From assembly GCA_963704505.1 (NCBI GenBank), contig OY969912.1, positions 310,001-374,000 on the forward strand: a stretch of DNA of 64,000 nucleotides, read 5' to 3'. Positions 1 to 9,700 of the stretch are shown in pieces (within the stretch, counting starts at the first letter, position 1; each line of letters opens with the position of its first letter). Source of the stretch: VRUE01 sp963704505 (GTDB taxonomy: Bacteria; Actinomycetota; Thermoleophilia; Solirubrobacterales; 70-9). Under the pieces are notes generated by a model. That model had not been told where the DNA came from, made no database searches, and worked only from the letters and a program-made list of their open reading frames with translations. Both the position numbers and the translations under genes were made by a program.

Positions 1-111
1 CTTGATCGCCGCCCGCAGAGGGGAGCGGCGCGGGACGACCGGCTCGCTCAGGTCGGGCTGGGCGGCGGCGTCCGCGGGCACGGTCGGCTGTTCAGAGGTG
101 ATCGTTTCCAC
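1..111 (-). CDS. N-terminus of a cut gene (possible HtrA-like protease)
   Basis: A reverse-strand reading frame opens with GTG at 111 and runs off the left edge: 37 residues, rich in Ala/Pro, ending with a basic stretch (VVPRRSPLRAAIK). It starts 28 bp after the sensor kinase stop, in the same direction, so it is probably the last gene of the DUF5666-regulator-kinase operon. A Pro/Ala-rich cytoplasmic lead followed by arginines is typical of the segment before a membrane anchor. Actinobacterial two-component operons often continue with an S1C (HtrA/DegP) protease, but none of the catalytic part is in the window, so that is inference only. No good Shine-Dalgarno sequence is visible before the GTG. 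Confidence 0.5.
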   Translation of the reverse strand, partial: METITSEQPTVPADAAAQPDLSEPVVPRRSPLRAAIK

Positions 112-139
112 GATTGAAAGGGGGGCGTCAGGGTAGCGC

Positions 140-1483
140 TCAGACCGGCAAACGAATCGTGAAACGGGCGCCGCGGGCGGGAAGGTTCTCAACCTCGACC
201 GTCCCCCCCATCGCTTCGGTCAGCTCGCGGACGATCGCCAGGCCGAGCCCGGCGCCGTCCGGGGAGCCGCCGCCGACGCTCGCCCGGAGGTGAAATCGCT
301 CGAAGGCCCGATCGATCTGCTCGGGCGGTATCCCGGGTCCCTGGTCGGAGACGCGCAGCTCTCCGGGCGAGGCCTCGAGCGTGACATCGCCGCCGGCCGG
401 GCTGAGTCGGATCGCGTTCTCGAGCAGGTTGGAGACGACCTGCAGGGTGCGCCCGTGGTCGGCTCTCACCTCCGCGGTCCCGTCGACCCGAACGGCGACG
501 CCGGCCGCGGCGGCCTGGGGCCGCAGCCGCTCCTCCGCCTCGCGGGCGACGGCGGCCAGCTCGACCGGCTCCCGCTCGATCTCGATCACTCCCTGGCGCA
601 GCCGGGCCAGGGCCAGCAGGTCGCCGACCAGGCGCTCGAGCCGGGCGGCCTCGCGGCCGACCACGGCGGCGGCCTCCCGCGGCTCGATCGTGCCGTCTTC
701 GATCCCCTCGGCGTAGCCGCGAATCGAAGTCAGCGGCGTGCGCAGGTCGTGGGAGACGGAGAGCAGCACGGCGCGCTCCGCGTCGCGGGCCAGAGAGAGC
801 TGCTCGGACATGCCGTTGAACGCCACCGCGAGCTCGTCGAGCTCCTGGGTTCCCTCCAGTGGGACGGGGTCGGGATGGCGGCCGGCGGCGACCTCGCCGG
901 CGGCGTCGGAGAGACGACGCAGTGGCTGGGTGAGGCGCCTGGTCAGGAGCGCCGCGAGCAGGGCCGCGAGCAGGGCCGCCACGCCCCCTGCGATCAGCAG
1001 CGCCGAAAGGTAGCGGTCGAAATCTCCACCGGAGACGACGTCGGGTCGGGTGACGAGAACGACCGTTCCGCCGCTGTTGCGGGCGGCGAAGATCGAGTCG
1101 TGGCCTTCGATTTCCGCGGTTCCGTCGACCGACCCGCCGCGGCGCAGCTCCGCCGCTGCCGCCGGCGGCAGCAGGCGGGCAGCCTGGGCCGGGGTCAGGA
1201 GCTGCACGGGCTGAGGCTGCTCGGCGCCGGCGCCCGGACCGCCCGGCGGAGAGCCCACCGGAGCGGAATCGGGGGGCGGCCGGCCGGCGAGAGGCTGTCC
1301 GGCGGGCACGGGCAGGCGGCCGACCTGCGTGGCGAAGGTGTTGGCCTGGCGCTCGACGTCGCGGCGGATCGTCTCGCGGACCGCGTCGCGGGTGAGGACG
1401 ATGCCGAGCGCCAGGGAGGCCCCGACGGCGACCAGCACGGCGCCGAGGATCGCCACGAAGACCCGCGCCCGCAGCGACCTCAT
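140..1483 (-). CDS. Two-component sensor histidine kinase
   Basis: Membrane histidine kinase of 447 residues. A first helix lies at about 8-30, then an extracytoplasmic Pro/Gly/Ala-rich segment to about 157, a second helix at 158-182, a HAMP linker to about 235, the HisKA box SVSHDLRTP with phospho-acceptor His245, and an HATPase_c domain with N-box (Asn356), G1 box (DQGPG, 380-384) and G2 box (GAGLG, 410-414). All catalytic boxes are intact. The ATG overlaps the regulator stop by 4 bases (ATGA), so the two are translationally coupled and almost certainly a cognate pair. The signal sensed is not evident. The extracytoplasmic part is low-complexity and may sense envelope stress, possibly with the secreted protein encoded first in the operon. 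Confidence 0.95.
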   Translation of the reverse strand: MRSLRARVFVAILGAVLVAVGASLALGIVLTRDAVRETIRRDVERQANTFATQVGRLPVPAGQPLAGRPPPDSAPVGSPPGGPGAGAEQPQPVQLLTPAQAARLLPPAAAAELRRGGSVDGTAEIEGHDSIFAARNSGGTVVLVTRPDVVSGGDFDRYLSALLIAGGVAALLAALLAALLTRRLTQPLRRLSDAAGEVAAGRHPDPVPLEGTQELDELAVAFNGMSEQLSLARDAERAVLLSVSHDLRTPLTSIRGYAEGIEDGTIEPREAAAVVGREAARLERLVGDLLALARLRQGVIEIEREPVELAAVAREAEERLRPQAAAAGVAVRVDGTAEVRADHGRTLQVVSNLLENAIRLSPAGGDVTLEASPGELRVSDQGPGIPPEQIDRAFERFHLRASVGGGSPDGAGLGLAIVRELTEAMGGTVEVENLPARGARFTIRLPV

Positions 1484-2157
1484 CCGGCACTCGCCTTGTA
1501 TCCGGCGCCGCGCACGGTCTCGATCAACTCGGGCCTGTCGAGCTTGGACCTCAGCTGGCCGACGTGAACGTCGACGGTGCGGGTCCCTCCGGCGAAGCCC
1601 CCGCCCCAGACCATCTCCAGCAATCGGTCGCGGCTGAGCACGACCCCCGGGTTCGAGAGGAGCGCCGCCAGCAGGTCGAACTCGCGCGCGGTCAGATCGA
1701 CCTGAGACCCGGAGACCGTCACCGTGCGGGCGGCCGGGTCGAGCTCGACGCCGCCCAGCGTCAGCGGTCCCTCACCGGGGCTGCCGGTGGCGGCGGCGCG
1801 CCGCAGGATCGCCTTCACCCGGGCGACCAGCTCACGCGGGGAGAACGGCTTGGTCAGGTAGTCGTCGGCGCCGGCTTCGAGGCCGGCGACGCGGTCAACC
1901 TCGTCGTCGCGGGCACTGAGCATCAGGATCGGCACAGCCGTCCTGGCGCGGAGCCGGCGGCAGACCTCGAAGCCGTCGAGCTCACCGGGCAGCCCGATGT
2001 CGAGGACGACAAGGCGCACCTGATGGCGCCCGACCTCCTCGAGCGCACCCTCGCCGTCGCGGGCCCAGACGACGCCGAACCCGTCGCGCCGCAGATAGGC
2101 GCGAACGAGGTCGGCGATCGCCTGCTCGTCCTCGACGACGAGGATGGCTCCCTTCAT
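1480..2157 (-). CDS. OmpR-family response regulator
   Basis: Transcription factor of 225 residues with a receiver domain (about 1-120: acidic pair Glu9/Asp10/Glu11, phospho-acceptor Asp53 in VVLDIGLPG, Ser81, Lys103 in LTKPF) and a C-terminal winged helix (about 130-223, LTAREFDLLAAL and the recognition part RTVDVHVGQLRSKL). It is full length for the OmpR/PhoB class. It starts 4 bp after the stop of the DUF5666-like gene and overlaps the kinase by 4 bp, so the three genes form one transcript. Likely output is the expression of this operon and cell-envelope genes, but no operator could be identified. Confidence 0.95.
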   Translation of the reverse strand: MKGAILVVEDEQAIADLVRAYLRRDGFGVVWARDGEGALEEVGRHQVRLVVLDIGLPGELDGFEVCRRLRARTAVPILMLSARDDEVDRVAGLEAGADDYLTKPFSPRELVARVKAILRRAAATGSPGEGPLTLGGVELDPAARTVTVSGSQVDLTAREFDLLAALLSNPGVVLSRDRLLEMVWGGGFAGGTRTVDVHVGQLRSKLDRPELIETVRGAGYKASAG

Positions 2158-2161
2158 CCGG

Positions 2162-2728
2162 CTAGCTTCCCATCTGCGCTCCCTGCGGCGGGGGCGGCGG
2201 GGCGGCGTTCAACTTCGGCGCGTCGCCCTTGAAGTCGCCTTTCGGGGGCAGGTCGCCTTTCTTCGGCATCACGATCACCGATTTCGCCGCGCCTCCCTCC
2301 GGGCCGCTGACCGTCACCTGGTCACCGGTGGCGAGGTCGTCGACGCCGGATTCACCGCCGGGACCGGCGAAGACAGTCGTGTTGCCGTTCAGCGGAACGG
2401 TCACTTCATTTCCGTCGTTCTCGCTGACGGTGATCGAGGTCGAGTCGACGGAGACGATCTCGCCCTGGTCGAGCCGGATCGTTTCCTCTTCGCCTTCCTT
2501 CGTCTTCACGTGGAGCTCGCCGTAGGTGAGGCCGCCGACCATCGGGCCGATCATCGGCGGCGGCATCCGCTTACCGGTCTTGCCCGGTGCTTCGGTGCCC
2601 TGCTGCGAGCCTTCGCCGGCGCCGGAGCTGCCGTTGTCCTGCGCGGCCGCCACGCCGCCGACGACCAGCGCCGAGGCGACGCCGATCGTGGCTATCGAGC
2701 GAGCCCTGAATCGGGTTGAGTCGAACAT
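2162..2728 (-). CDS. Secreted DUF5666-like (OB-fold) protein
   Basis: I chose the ATG at 2728 because GGAGG lies just before it and the protein then opens with a clear signal peptide (RSIATIGVASALVVGGVAAA). A longer frame to 2779 has no such support. The mature protein (188 residues in total) has a Gly/Ser-rich lead, then a beta-rich stretch (GEIVSVDSTSITVSENDG, and a valine-rich strand after it) of the kind seen in DUF5666, and ends in a Lys/Pro/Gly-rich tail. It is probably exported and loosely attached to the wall. It is the first gene of the operon with the two-component system, so it may be a modulator or target of the kinase. Function unknown. Confidence 0.75.
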   Translation of the reverse strand: MFDSTRFRARSIATIGVASALVVGGVAAAQDNGSSGAGEGSQQGTEAPGKTGKRMPPPMIGPMVGGLTYGELHVKTKEGEEETIRLDQGEIVSVDSTSITVSENDGNEVTVPLNGNTTVFAGPGGESGVDDLATGDQVTVSGPEGGAAKSVIVMPKKGDLPPKGDFKGDAPKLNAAPPPPPQGAQMGS

Positions 2729-2822
2729 CGTCCACCTCCATGTCGATTGGAACAGCCGCTTGCATCGTGGAGGCGGCACATATGGGGCCTGTCATGGCCT
2801 TGTAAGGGCTCTGTAAGGCCGC

Positions 2823-4562
2823 TCAGGGGTCGATCAGGACACCGGGGTTGAGCATCCCCGACGGGTCCAACTCGGCCTTGGCCGCACGCAGGGCGGCGGC
2901 GAAGGGGGCCGGACGCTGGCGGTCATACCAGGGCCGGTGATCGCGGCCGACCGCGTGGTGGTGGGTGATCGTTCCACCGGCTCCGGTGAGCGCCTCGGCG
3001 GCGGCGACCTTGATCTCATCCCACTGCTCGACCTCACCGCCGCGGCGGGCTGGCGCCAGCACCGTGAAGTAGGGGGCCGGGCCGTCCGGGTAGACGTGGG
3101 TGAAGCGGCAGCTGACCCGCGGCGCCCCCGGCCCCTCCGCCGGCGCGTCGCAGACCTCGGCGACCGCGGCCCTCGTCGCCTCCATCGTCTCGGCGTGGAA
3201 GTCCTCGAAGCGATCCCAGGTGATCGCCGACTCGAAGGTCTCCGAGAGGACGCCGCAGGCGACGAACGTGTCGCGCAGGTATGGGGCGAGGAGGAAGGCG
3301 GAACGCCAGGAATTGACCGACGACTGCTCCGCTTCGCCATAAACCCGGGACTGCTCAGCTTCGCTTCCGCTGCCCCGGGTAGATGCGCGAACGCCCTGGC
3401 CACCTTCTGCCCCGCGGTCCGCGACCAAGTCGCTAGTTCCAGCGGGCGTGTCTTTCGCCGAGCGAGCCGCGACTTCGTCGCTAGTACGGACGGCTCCGCC
3501 GTGTTCCTTGGCGATTTCTAGGGCGATCTGCATCGGGTCGCCTACCGGGTGGTGGGGGGACTCGAAGCCGAGCAGCAGGAGGTTCTTCTCGCCGCTGCCG
3601 GCTCCGGTCGTGCCGGCCTCTAGCGCGTCGAGAAGGCGGCAGTTGGCCGGGTGGAGGCCCGACTGGGAGATCGCTCGAACCGCTCCGGCGGCGGCGATGA
3701 AGTCGTCGAACTCGACCCCGGCCGAGAGCTTGAAGCGGGGACGCGGCCGCACCCGGACCCAGGCGTCGGCGACCACCCCCAGGATCCCCTCCGAGCCGAG
3801 CATCAGCCGGTCCGGCGAAGGGCCCGCGCCCGAGCCCGGCAGCCGCCGGCTCTCCCAGGTTCCCCGCGGGGTGATCGCCCGCACCGACTCGACCAGGTCG
3901 TCGATGTGGGTATAGACGGTCGCGAAGTGGCCCCCGGCGCGGGTCGCGACCCACCCCCCCAGGGTCGAGTACTCGAAGGATTGGGGGAAGTGGCGCAGGG
4001 TGAGGCCGTGCTCGCGCAGCTGGTCCTCGAGGACGGGGCCGGTGGCCCCGGCCTGGATGCGAGCTGCCAGTGACTCGGCGTCGACCTCCAGGACGCGGTC
4101 GAGCCGGCGCAGATCGAGGGAGACGACCGGCCGGTCGCCGAGCGGTGCCTCGACTCCGCCGACCACGCTGGTCCCGCCGCCGAACGGGACGACGGCGGCC
4201 CCCTCGGCCTCGGCCCAGCTCAGGACCGTCTCGATCTCGGACTCGTCCTTCGGAAGGGCGACCAGGTCGGGGGGGTTCTCGAATTCGCCCCGGAAGCCCC
4301 GAACCACGTCGCGGTAGGCCTTGCCGAGCGCGTGGCAGGCGCGCTCGTGCCGATCGTCGCCGAACAGGTCGCCGAGCCCGCTCGGCGGTTTCAGGCGCGG
4401 CTTGCGCAGCTCGACCTCGTCCAGCGGGACCGGGCTCTCCGGCGCCTCGCCGAACCCGAGCCGCTCCCTGATCGCCCCGGCGGCCTCATCCATCTGCACC
4501 CGGGTCGGGACCTGGTCCTCATACCCCCAACCCCAATGCTTCTTCCTGCGCTCGGCGGTCAC
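2823..4562 (-). CDS. FAD-binding oxidase, alkyl-DHAP synthase-like
   Basis: Flavoenzyme of the vanillyl-alcohol-oxidase fold, 579 residues. The PCMH FAD-binding part lies at about 90-285 (VVPFGGGTSVVGG; the turn STLGGWVATRAGG; LGSEGILGVV). The C-terminal FAD-oxidase domain includes the cluster ITHHHAVGRDH near the end, the HHH motif of alkyldihydroxyacetonephosphate synthases (AGPS, mycobacterial AgpS), which swap the acyl chain of acyl-DHAP for a fatty alcohol. Start is GTG at 4562. Odd: about 50 residues before NSWRSAFLLAPYLRD are low-complexity, contain two TSD.VA repeats and two 9-residue EAEQS units matching a 27-bp repeat found again at 21.2 kb. The neighbour upstream is a fatty acyl-CoA reductase-like gene, giving the substrate logic for ether lipids. 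Other oxidases of this fold, such as glycolate oxidase GlcD, are less likely because of the HHH motif. Confidence 0.85.
   Translation of the reverse strand: MTAERRKKHWGWGYEDQVPTRVQMDEAAGAIRERLGFGEAPESPVPLDEVELRKPRLKPPSGLGDLFGDDRHERACHALGKAYRDVVRGFRGEFENPPDLVALPKDESEIETVLSWAEAEGAAVVPFGGGTSVVGGVEAPLGDRPVVSLDLRRLDRVLEVDAESLAARIQAGATGPVLEDQLREHGLTLRHFPQSFEYSTLGGWVATRAGGHFATVYTHIDDLVESVRAITPRGTWESRRLPGSGAGPSPDRLMLGSEGILGVVADAWVRVRPRPRFKLSAGVEFDDFIAAAGAVRAISQSGLHPANCRLLDALEAGTTGAGSGEKNLLLLGFESPHHPVGDPMQIALEIAKEHGGAVRTSDEVAARSAKDTPAGTSDLVADRGAEGGQGVRASTRGSGSEAEQSRVYGEAEQSSVNSWRSAFLLAPYLRDTFVACGVLSETFESAITWDRFEDFHAETMEATRAAVAEVCDAPAEGPGAPRVSCRFTHVYPDGPAPYFTVLAPARRGGEVEQWDEIKVAAAEALTGAGGTITHHHAVGRDHRPWYDRQRPAPFAAALRAAKAELDPSGMLNPGVLIDP
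3310..3500 (-). repeat. In-frame repeat insertion within the FAD oxidase gene
   Basis: Inside the oxidase gene the + strand shows GCTTCGCCATAAAC at about 3330-3343 and a partial second copy (AGCTTCGCTTCC) 27 bp later. The same 14-base core occurs three times in the array at 21227-21307. A second direct repeat, GTCGCTAGT, occurs at about 3429 and 3475. Read on the coding strand, these give two 9-residue units (EAEQSRVYG, EAEQSSVNS) and two TSD.VA units, keeping the gene open. The stretch sits between two conserved parts of the enzyme, where homologues as I know them are shorter. It looks like a repeat element tolerated in a surface loop. Confidence 0.6.
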
Positions 4563-4684
4563 GGAAGCTGGCTCACCGAGTCACACGTCTTGAGAACGCC
4601 GCTCACGGGAGGGCGTGGGGTGCCGCTGCGCTGGACACTTGAGCGGGCGCAGCCCGCGGGTCCGGCGGAGCGGTGCACCGCGCC

Positions 4685-6679
4685 CTACCAATGAACCCCT
4701 TTCATGAGGTGGGCGAAGGCGAGCGCCTCGGTACTGGGCGCCTTGTCCGGCGCCTCGGCGCCGCCCTTGCCTTTCGCCGCCTGCGACTCGGGGAAGAGGC
4801 CGTAGGCCGTGTTGAGGATTTTGTCGCTCGCCTTCGGCGCCACCGCGTAGAGCAGCTCGCCGAAGGTGCCGAGGCGGGTCGCCACCTTCTTCGGCTGGTT
4901 GACCATCGCGCCGGCGATCATCTCGGCGGCCTCCTCGGGCGTGATCGCCGGGAAGACGTCGTACATCCGGGTCGGGGCGATCATCGGGGTGCGGACCAGC
5001 GGCATATGGATCGTGGTCAGGTGGATGCCGTCGTTGACGACCTCCGAGGCGATCACGCGGCTGAACGCGTCGAGCGCCGCCTTCGAAGCGACGTAGGCGG
5101 AGAAGCGCGGCGGGTTGGTCTGGGTGCCGATCGAGCTGATGTTGATGATGTGGCCCTGTTTGCGGGCGACCATCGCCGGCATCAGCGCCAGGATCAGCCT
5201 GACCGAGCCGAAGTAGTTGACCTGCATGGTCCGCTCGTAATCGTGGAAGCGGTCGTAGGCGAGCTTCACCGAGCGGCGGATCGAGCGACCGGCGTTGTTG
5301 ACGAGGATGTCGACGTGGCCGTGGTAGGTGAGGACCTCGTCGGCCATCCGCTCGACGTCCTCGACGTCCGACATGTCGCAGCTATGGATGTGGGCGACGC
5401 CGCCGGCCCGTTCGATCTCTGTCTTCGTCTCCTCGAGCTTCTCGACGGTGCGGGCGACGAGCAGCACCGTGGCGCCGGCGTCCGCGCACTTGACCGCGGT
5501 CGCCCGGCCGATCCCCGAGGAGGCACCGGTTACCAGGACGATCTTGCCGCGCACGGCGCCGGAGAGCGAGCGGTCGGTGAACAGGCCCGGGTCGAGGTTG
5601 CGCTCCCAGTAGTCCCAGATGCGGTCCGCGTAGGACTCGAGCGGCGGCACCTCGATGCCGCTCCCTTCGAGCGCGGCCTGGGTGTTGGTCGAGTCGAAGT
5701 GGGTCGGGTAGTTGATGTAGTTGAGGACGCCGGCCGGGATCCCGACCTCGCCGAGCGCCATTTTCGCCACCCGCTTTGCCGGCGGGAACAGCCTCAGGCC
5801 GGTCCGGACGAGGTTCGCGGCCGGCTCGGTGATGCTCGAGTCGACCCGGTAGACCGACTGTGGGGCGTCGGCCTCGCGGGCGAAGAGGTTGAGCAGCTCA
5901 CCCGCCGTCTTCGGGTTGGGGTCGGTGAGGCTGAAGGCCTGGCCGTCGAGATTGGGCAGGTGGGCGATGTGGTCGATCGCGGAGGCGACGAAATCGACCG
6001 GGACGATGTTGATCTCGCCGCCTTCGACGCCGACCGTCGGCAGCCAGGACGGCAGCGCCCGGCGGGCCTGCTGAAGCAGCTTGAACATGTAGTACGGACC
6101 GTCGACCTTGTCGATCTCCCCCGTCCGAGAGTCGCCGACCACTATTCCCGGCCGGTAGACGCGCCAGGGCCGCGACGATTCCTGCCGGACGACGCGCTCG
6201 GACTCGTGCTTGGTGCGGAAGTAGGGATGGGTGTCGAGCTTCTCCGCCTCGTCGAACATCTCCTCGGTCCAGGTGCCGCGGTAGAGGCCCGCGGCGGCGA
6301 TCGAGCTGACCTGGTGGAAGCAGCCGGCCTCGATCGCCCCCGAGAGTTCAACCGCGTGGCGGGTGCCCTCGACGTTGGCGACCTCCTGCGACTCGGCGTC
6401 GGCGCTCATGTCGTAGATGGCGGCAAGGTGGAAGAAGTGGTCGACCGATCCGCGCAGGCTGATCAGGTCCTCCTCGGAGATGCCGAGCCCCGCCTGCGAG
6501 AGGTCGCCGGCGATCGGGACGACCCGGGCCCCATCGGCTCCCCAGGCCGTTCTCAGCTCCTCCAGGCGCCCCCTCGAGCCGGCTCTGACGAGGGCGTAAA
6601 CGGTGCCCTCGCGCTGCAGGAGACGGCTGACCAGGTTGCGACCGATGAATCCCGTCGCGCCAGTGACGAAGTAGTTCAC
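4685..6679 (-). CDS. Two-domain fatty acyl-CoA reductase-like SDR
   Basis: Protein of about 664 residues built from two Rossmann modules. The N-terminal extended-SDR half (FVTGATGFIGRNL at the start; YFRTK as the YxxxK pair) resembles NAD-dependent epimerase/reductases. The C-terminal classical SDR half (LVTGASSGIGRA; NNAG; SAYVASKAAL with catalytic Tyr and Lys) follows from about residue 380. This order matches mycobacterial Acr1/FcrA-type enzymes that reduce fatty acyl-CoA to aldehyde or alcohol. I place the start at GTG 6679 because family members begin directly before FVTGATGFIG. A GTG at 6694 in the same frame is possible, but neither has a well-spaced Shine-Dalgarno. It lies 122 bp before the alkyl-DHAP-synthase-like gene on the same strand, and divergent from the 2-oxoglutarate dehydrogenase with about 26 bp between start codons. 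Confidence 0.85.
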   Translation of the reverse strand: MNYFVTGATGFIGRNLVSRLLQREGTVYALVRAGSRGRLEELRTAWGADGARVVPIAGDLSQAGLGISEEDLISLRGSVDHFFHLAAIYDMSADAESQEVANVEGTRHAVELSGAIEAGCFHQVSSIAAAGLYRGTWTEEMFDEAEKLDTHPYFRTKHESERVVRQESSRPWRVYRPGIVVGDSRTGEIDKVDGPYYMFKLLQQARRALPSWLPTVGVEGGEINIVPVDFVASAIDHIAHLPNLDGQAFSLTDPNPKTAGELLNLFAREADAPQSVYRVDSSITEPAANLVRTGLRLFPPAKRVAKMALGEVGIPAGVLNYINYPTHFDSTNTQAALEGSGIEVPPLESYADRIWDYWERNLDPGLFTDRSLSGAVRGKIVLVTGASSGIGRATAVKCADAGATVLLVARTVEKLEETKTEIERAGGVAHIHSCDMSDVEDVERMADEVLTYHGHVDILVNNAGRSIRRSVKLAYDRFHDYERTMQVNYFGSVRLILALMPAMVARKQGHIINISSIGTQTNPPRFSAYVASKAALDAFSRVIASEVVNDGIHLTTIHMPLVRTPMIAPTRMYDVFPAITPEEAAEMIAGAMVNQPKKVATRLGTFGELLYAVAPKASDKILNTAYGLFPESQAAKGKGGAEAPDKAPSTEALAFAHLMKGVHW

Positions 6680-6705
6680 CCTTCTTTCATACACTCATTC
6701 GAGAG

Positions 6706-9700
6706 ATGGCGCAAACGACGACAGTGCAGATCCCGATGCCCGAAATGGGCGAGTCGGTGACCGAGGGCATCGTTCTCGAGTGGCACGTCTCGGAGGGCGA
6801 TTTCGTCAACGAGGGCGACACGGTCGTCGAGGTCTCGACCGACAAGGTCGACGCCGAGGTCCCGGCTCCCATGGATGGGGTCATCACCAAACTGCTCGTC
6901 TCGGTGGACGATGAGGTGCCGGTGGGGTCGCCTATGGCGGAGATGGAAGCGGGCGATTCCGACGAGGGATCAGACGGTGGGGCCGCGGGTCCTGTCGCCG
7001 AGGAGAGCACGTCGTCCTCGCAAGCTGCGGGCGACGTCCCCTCCTCGACACCACCCACGGCAGACACCGCCAAAACCGCCGACGGGACAAGCGGCTCCGA
7101 GACCGCCCGGGCCACGCCGGTGGCTCGTCGCGTCGCGGCAGAGCTGGGCGTTGACCTCGGTGCCCTCGCCGGGAGCGGCCCAGGGTCCAAGGTGACCAAG
7201 GACGATGTGATCGCTGCGGCCAATGGAGGCGGCAATGGCGCAGCACCGGCTCGGGTCGGGGAGGAGAAAGCTCTGCGGGGGGCGGCGGCGATGCTGGCGC
7301 AGGCCATGGACGAGAGCCGCGAGGTGCCGACGGCGACCTCGTTCAGGACGATCGCGGTCGACACGCTCGACGCCAAGCGCAAAGCGCTCAACGGCGTCCT
7401 CAACGAGCGCGGGATGAAGGTCTCCTTCACCCACATCGTCGCCTGGGCGATCGCACAGGCGACCAAGGACTTCCCGGTGATGGTTCGCACCTTCGAGGAG
7501 CGCGACGGCAAACCGGTGGCGATCGAGAACGGGCCGGTCAACCTCGGGATCGCCGTCGACGTAGAGCGCAAAGGCGCGCACAGCCTGATGGTGCCGGCGA
7601 TCAAGGGCTCCGACGGCCTCGACTTCTCCGCCTTCCACACCTACTACGAGGACCTGATCAAGAAGACGCGGGAGAACAAGCTCACCGCCGACGACTTCCA
7701 GGGCACGAACATCTCGCTCACGAACCCCGGCGGGATCGGCACGGTCGCCTCCGTGCCGCGCCTGCTGAAAGGTCAGAGCGCGATCATCGCGACCGGCTCG
7801 ATCGCCTACCCGCCGGAGTGGGCGCACGCCGCCCCCGAGCGCCTGCGCCAGCTCGGCGTCTCGAAGGTGATGACGCTCACCTCCACGTACGACCATCGGG
7901 TGATCCAGGGGGCCGAGTCGGGTGCCTTCCTGCGGCGGATCGAGCAGCTCCTCCAGGGCGAGGACGAGTTCTACGAGAAGATCGCCGCCGACCTCGGGGT
8001 CGAGCCGGCACCGATCAAGGCCGCGCACGCGGCGGCCGCGTCCGCCCCGCCCCTCGGTGCCCCGGCGCCGGCGACCAGCCCGGCGCAGCCCGACGAGGAG
8101 CTACTGCAGGCGGTCCAGGCCGCGACCTCGCTGCTCAAGGGCTACCGCACCCACGGCCACCTCGCCGCCCGCCTCGACCCGCTCGGCCGCGAGCCGCAGG
8201 GCGACCCCTCGCTCCAACCCGAGAGCCTCAACCTGACCCCGGAGCTGATGGCCCGCGTGCCCGCATCGATCCTGCGGATCGGCGTTCCGGGCGAGACCCT
8301 CCTCGAAGCGCTGCCGAGGATGCGCGAGGCCTACTGCGGCACGATCGCCTACCAGTTCGAGCACCTCTCCTCACACCAGCAGCGCACCTGGCTGCGGGAG
8401 ATGGTCGAGACCGGCGCCCACCGCCAGCCACTCGAGCAGGAGGAGAAACGGCGCCTCCTGCACAGGCTGATCGACGTCTTCGAGTTCGAGCGCTTCGTCG
8501 AGAAGGCCTACCTGGGCCAGAAGATCTTCACGATCGAGGGCCTCGACGCCGTCGTCCCGATGCTCGACGAGGTGGTCACCCTCGCCCATCGCAACGGCGC
8601 CGAGGAGGTCGTCTTCGGCATGGCGCACCGCGGGCGTCTCGCGGTGCTCGCCCACAACCTCGGCCGCTCGGTCGAGTCGATCCTCGCCGAGTTCGAGGGC
8701 TCCAAGCAGATCGAGGCGGTCAAGGCCGTCGCCGCGATCCCGCACGGCGGTACCGGCGACGTCAAGTACCACTACGGCCACCAGGGCATCTACGAGACGA
8801 GCGAGGGCGAGAAGATCGCGGTCCGCCTCTACCCGAACCCGAGCCACCTCGAGTTCGTCAACCCGGTCGTCGAGGGTGCCACGCGCTTCATCCAGTCCGA
8901 CTTCGAGGGGCCGAGCATCGCCCACGAGCCGAAGCGCGCGATCCCCGTCCTCCTGCACGGCGACGCCGCCTTCCCCGGCCAGGGCGTGGTCGCCGAGACG
9001 CTCAACCTGCGGGCGCTGCGGGGCTACACGACGGGCGGAACGATCCATGTCATCCAGAACAACCAGGTCGGCTTCACCACCGACCCCCAGGACGCCCGCT
9101 CGACCCCGTACGCCGCCGACATGGCGAAGGGCTTCAATGTGCCGATCATCCACGTCAACGCCGACGACGTCGAGGCCTGTTCCTCGGCGATCCGGCTGGC
9201 GATGGCGTTCCGCGACCGCTGGGAACGCGACATCGTCATCGACGTGATCGGCTACCGGCGCTACGGCCATAACGAGACCGACGAGCCGGCCTACACCCAG
9301 CCTCTGATCGCGGCGAAGATCAAGGCGCACAAGCCGGTCTCCGAGCTCTATGCCGACAGGCTGGTCGACGAGGGCGTGATCTCACGCGAGGAAGTCGACG
9401 CGACCTCCAAGGCGCGCCACGACGAGATGTCGGCGGCGCTCAAGGACCTGCGCCGCAAGATGGAGCTGGGCGAGTACGAGGACCCGACGGTCACCACCTC
9501 GGCGACCGGCGAACTCGACCGCAGCGCCAGCCCGCCGGTCGACACCGCGGTTCCGATCGAGAAGCTGCGCTCCCTCAACGAGGCGCTGATCCGGGTCCCC
9601 GAGAGCTTCACCATCCACCGCAAGCTGCGCAAACCACTGGGCAAGCGCATCGACACCCTGGAGAACGGCGGGATCGAATTCGGCCACGCCGAGGGCCTCG

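Noticed and set aside
4673..6760. Long forward-strand open frame opposite the acyl-CoA reductase gene
   Set aside because: Arg/Asp/Gly/Val-rich composition without any motif. It is the usual antisense shadow of a high-GC gene. The same holds for 11566-14439 (+), 290-1567 (+), 24246-25646 (+), 33974-35467 (+) and 36599-37930 (+).
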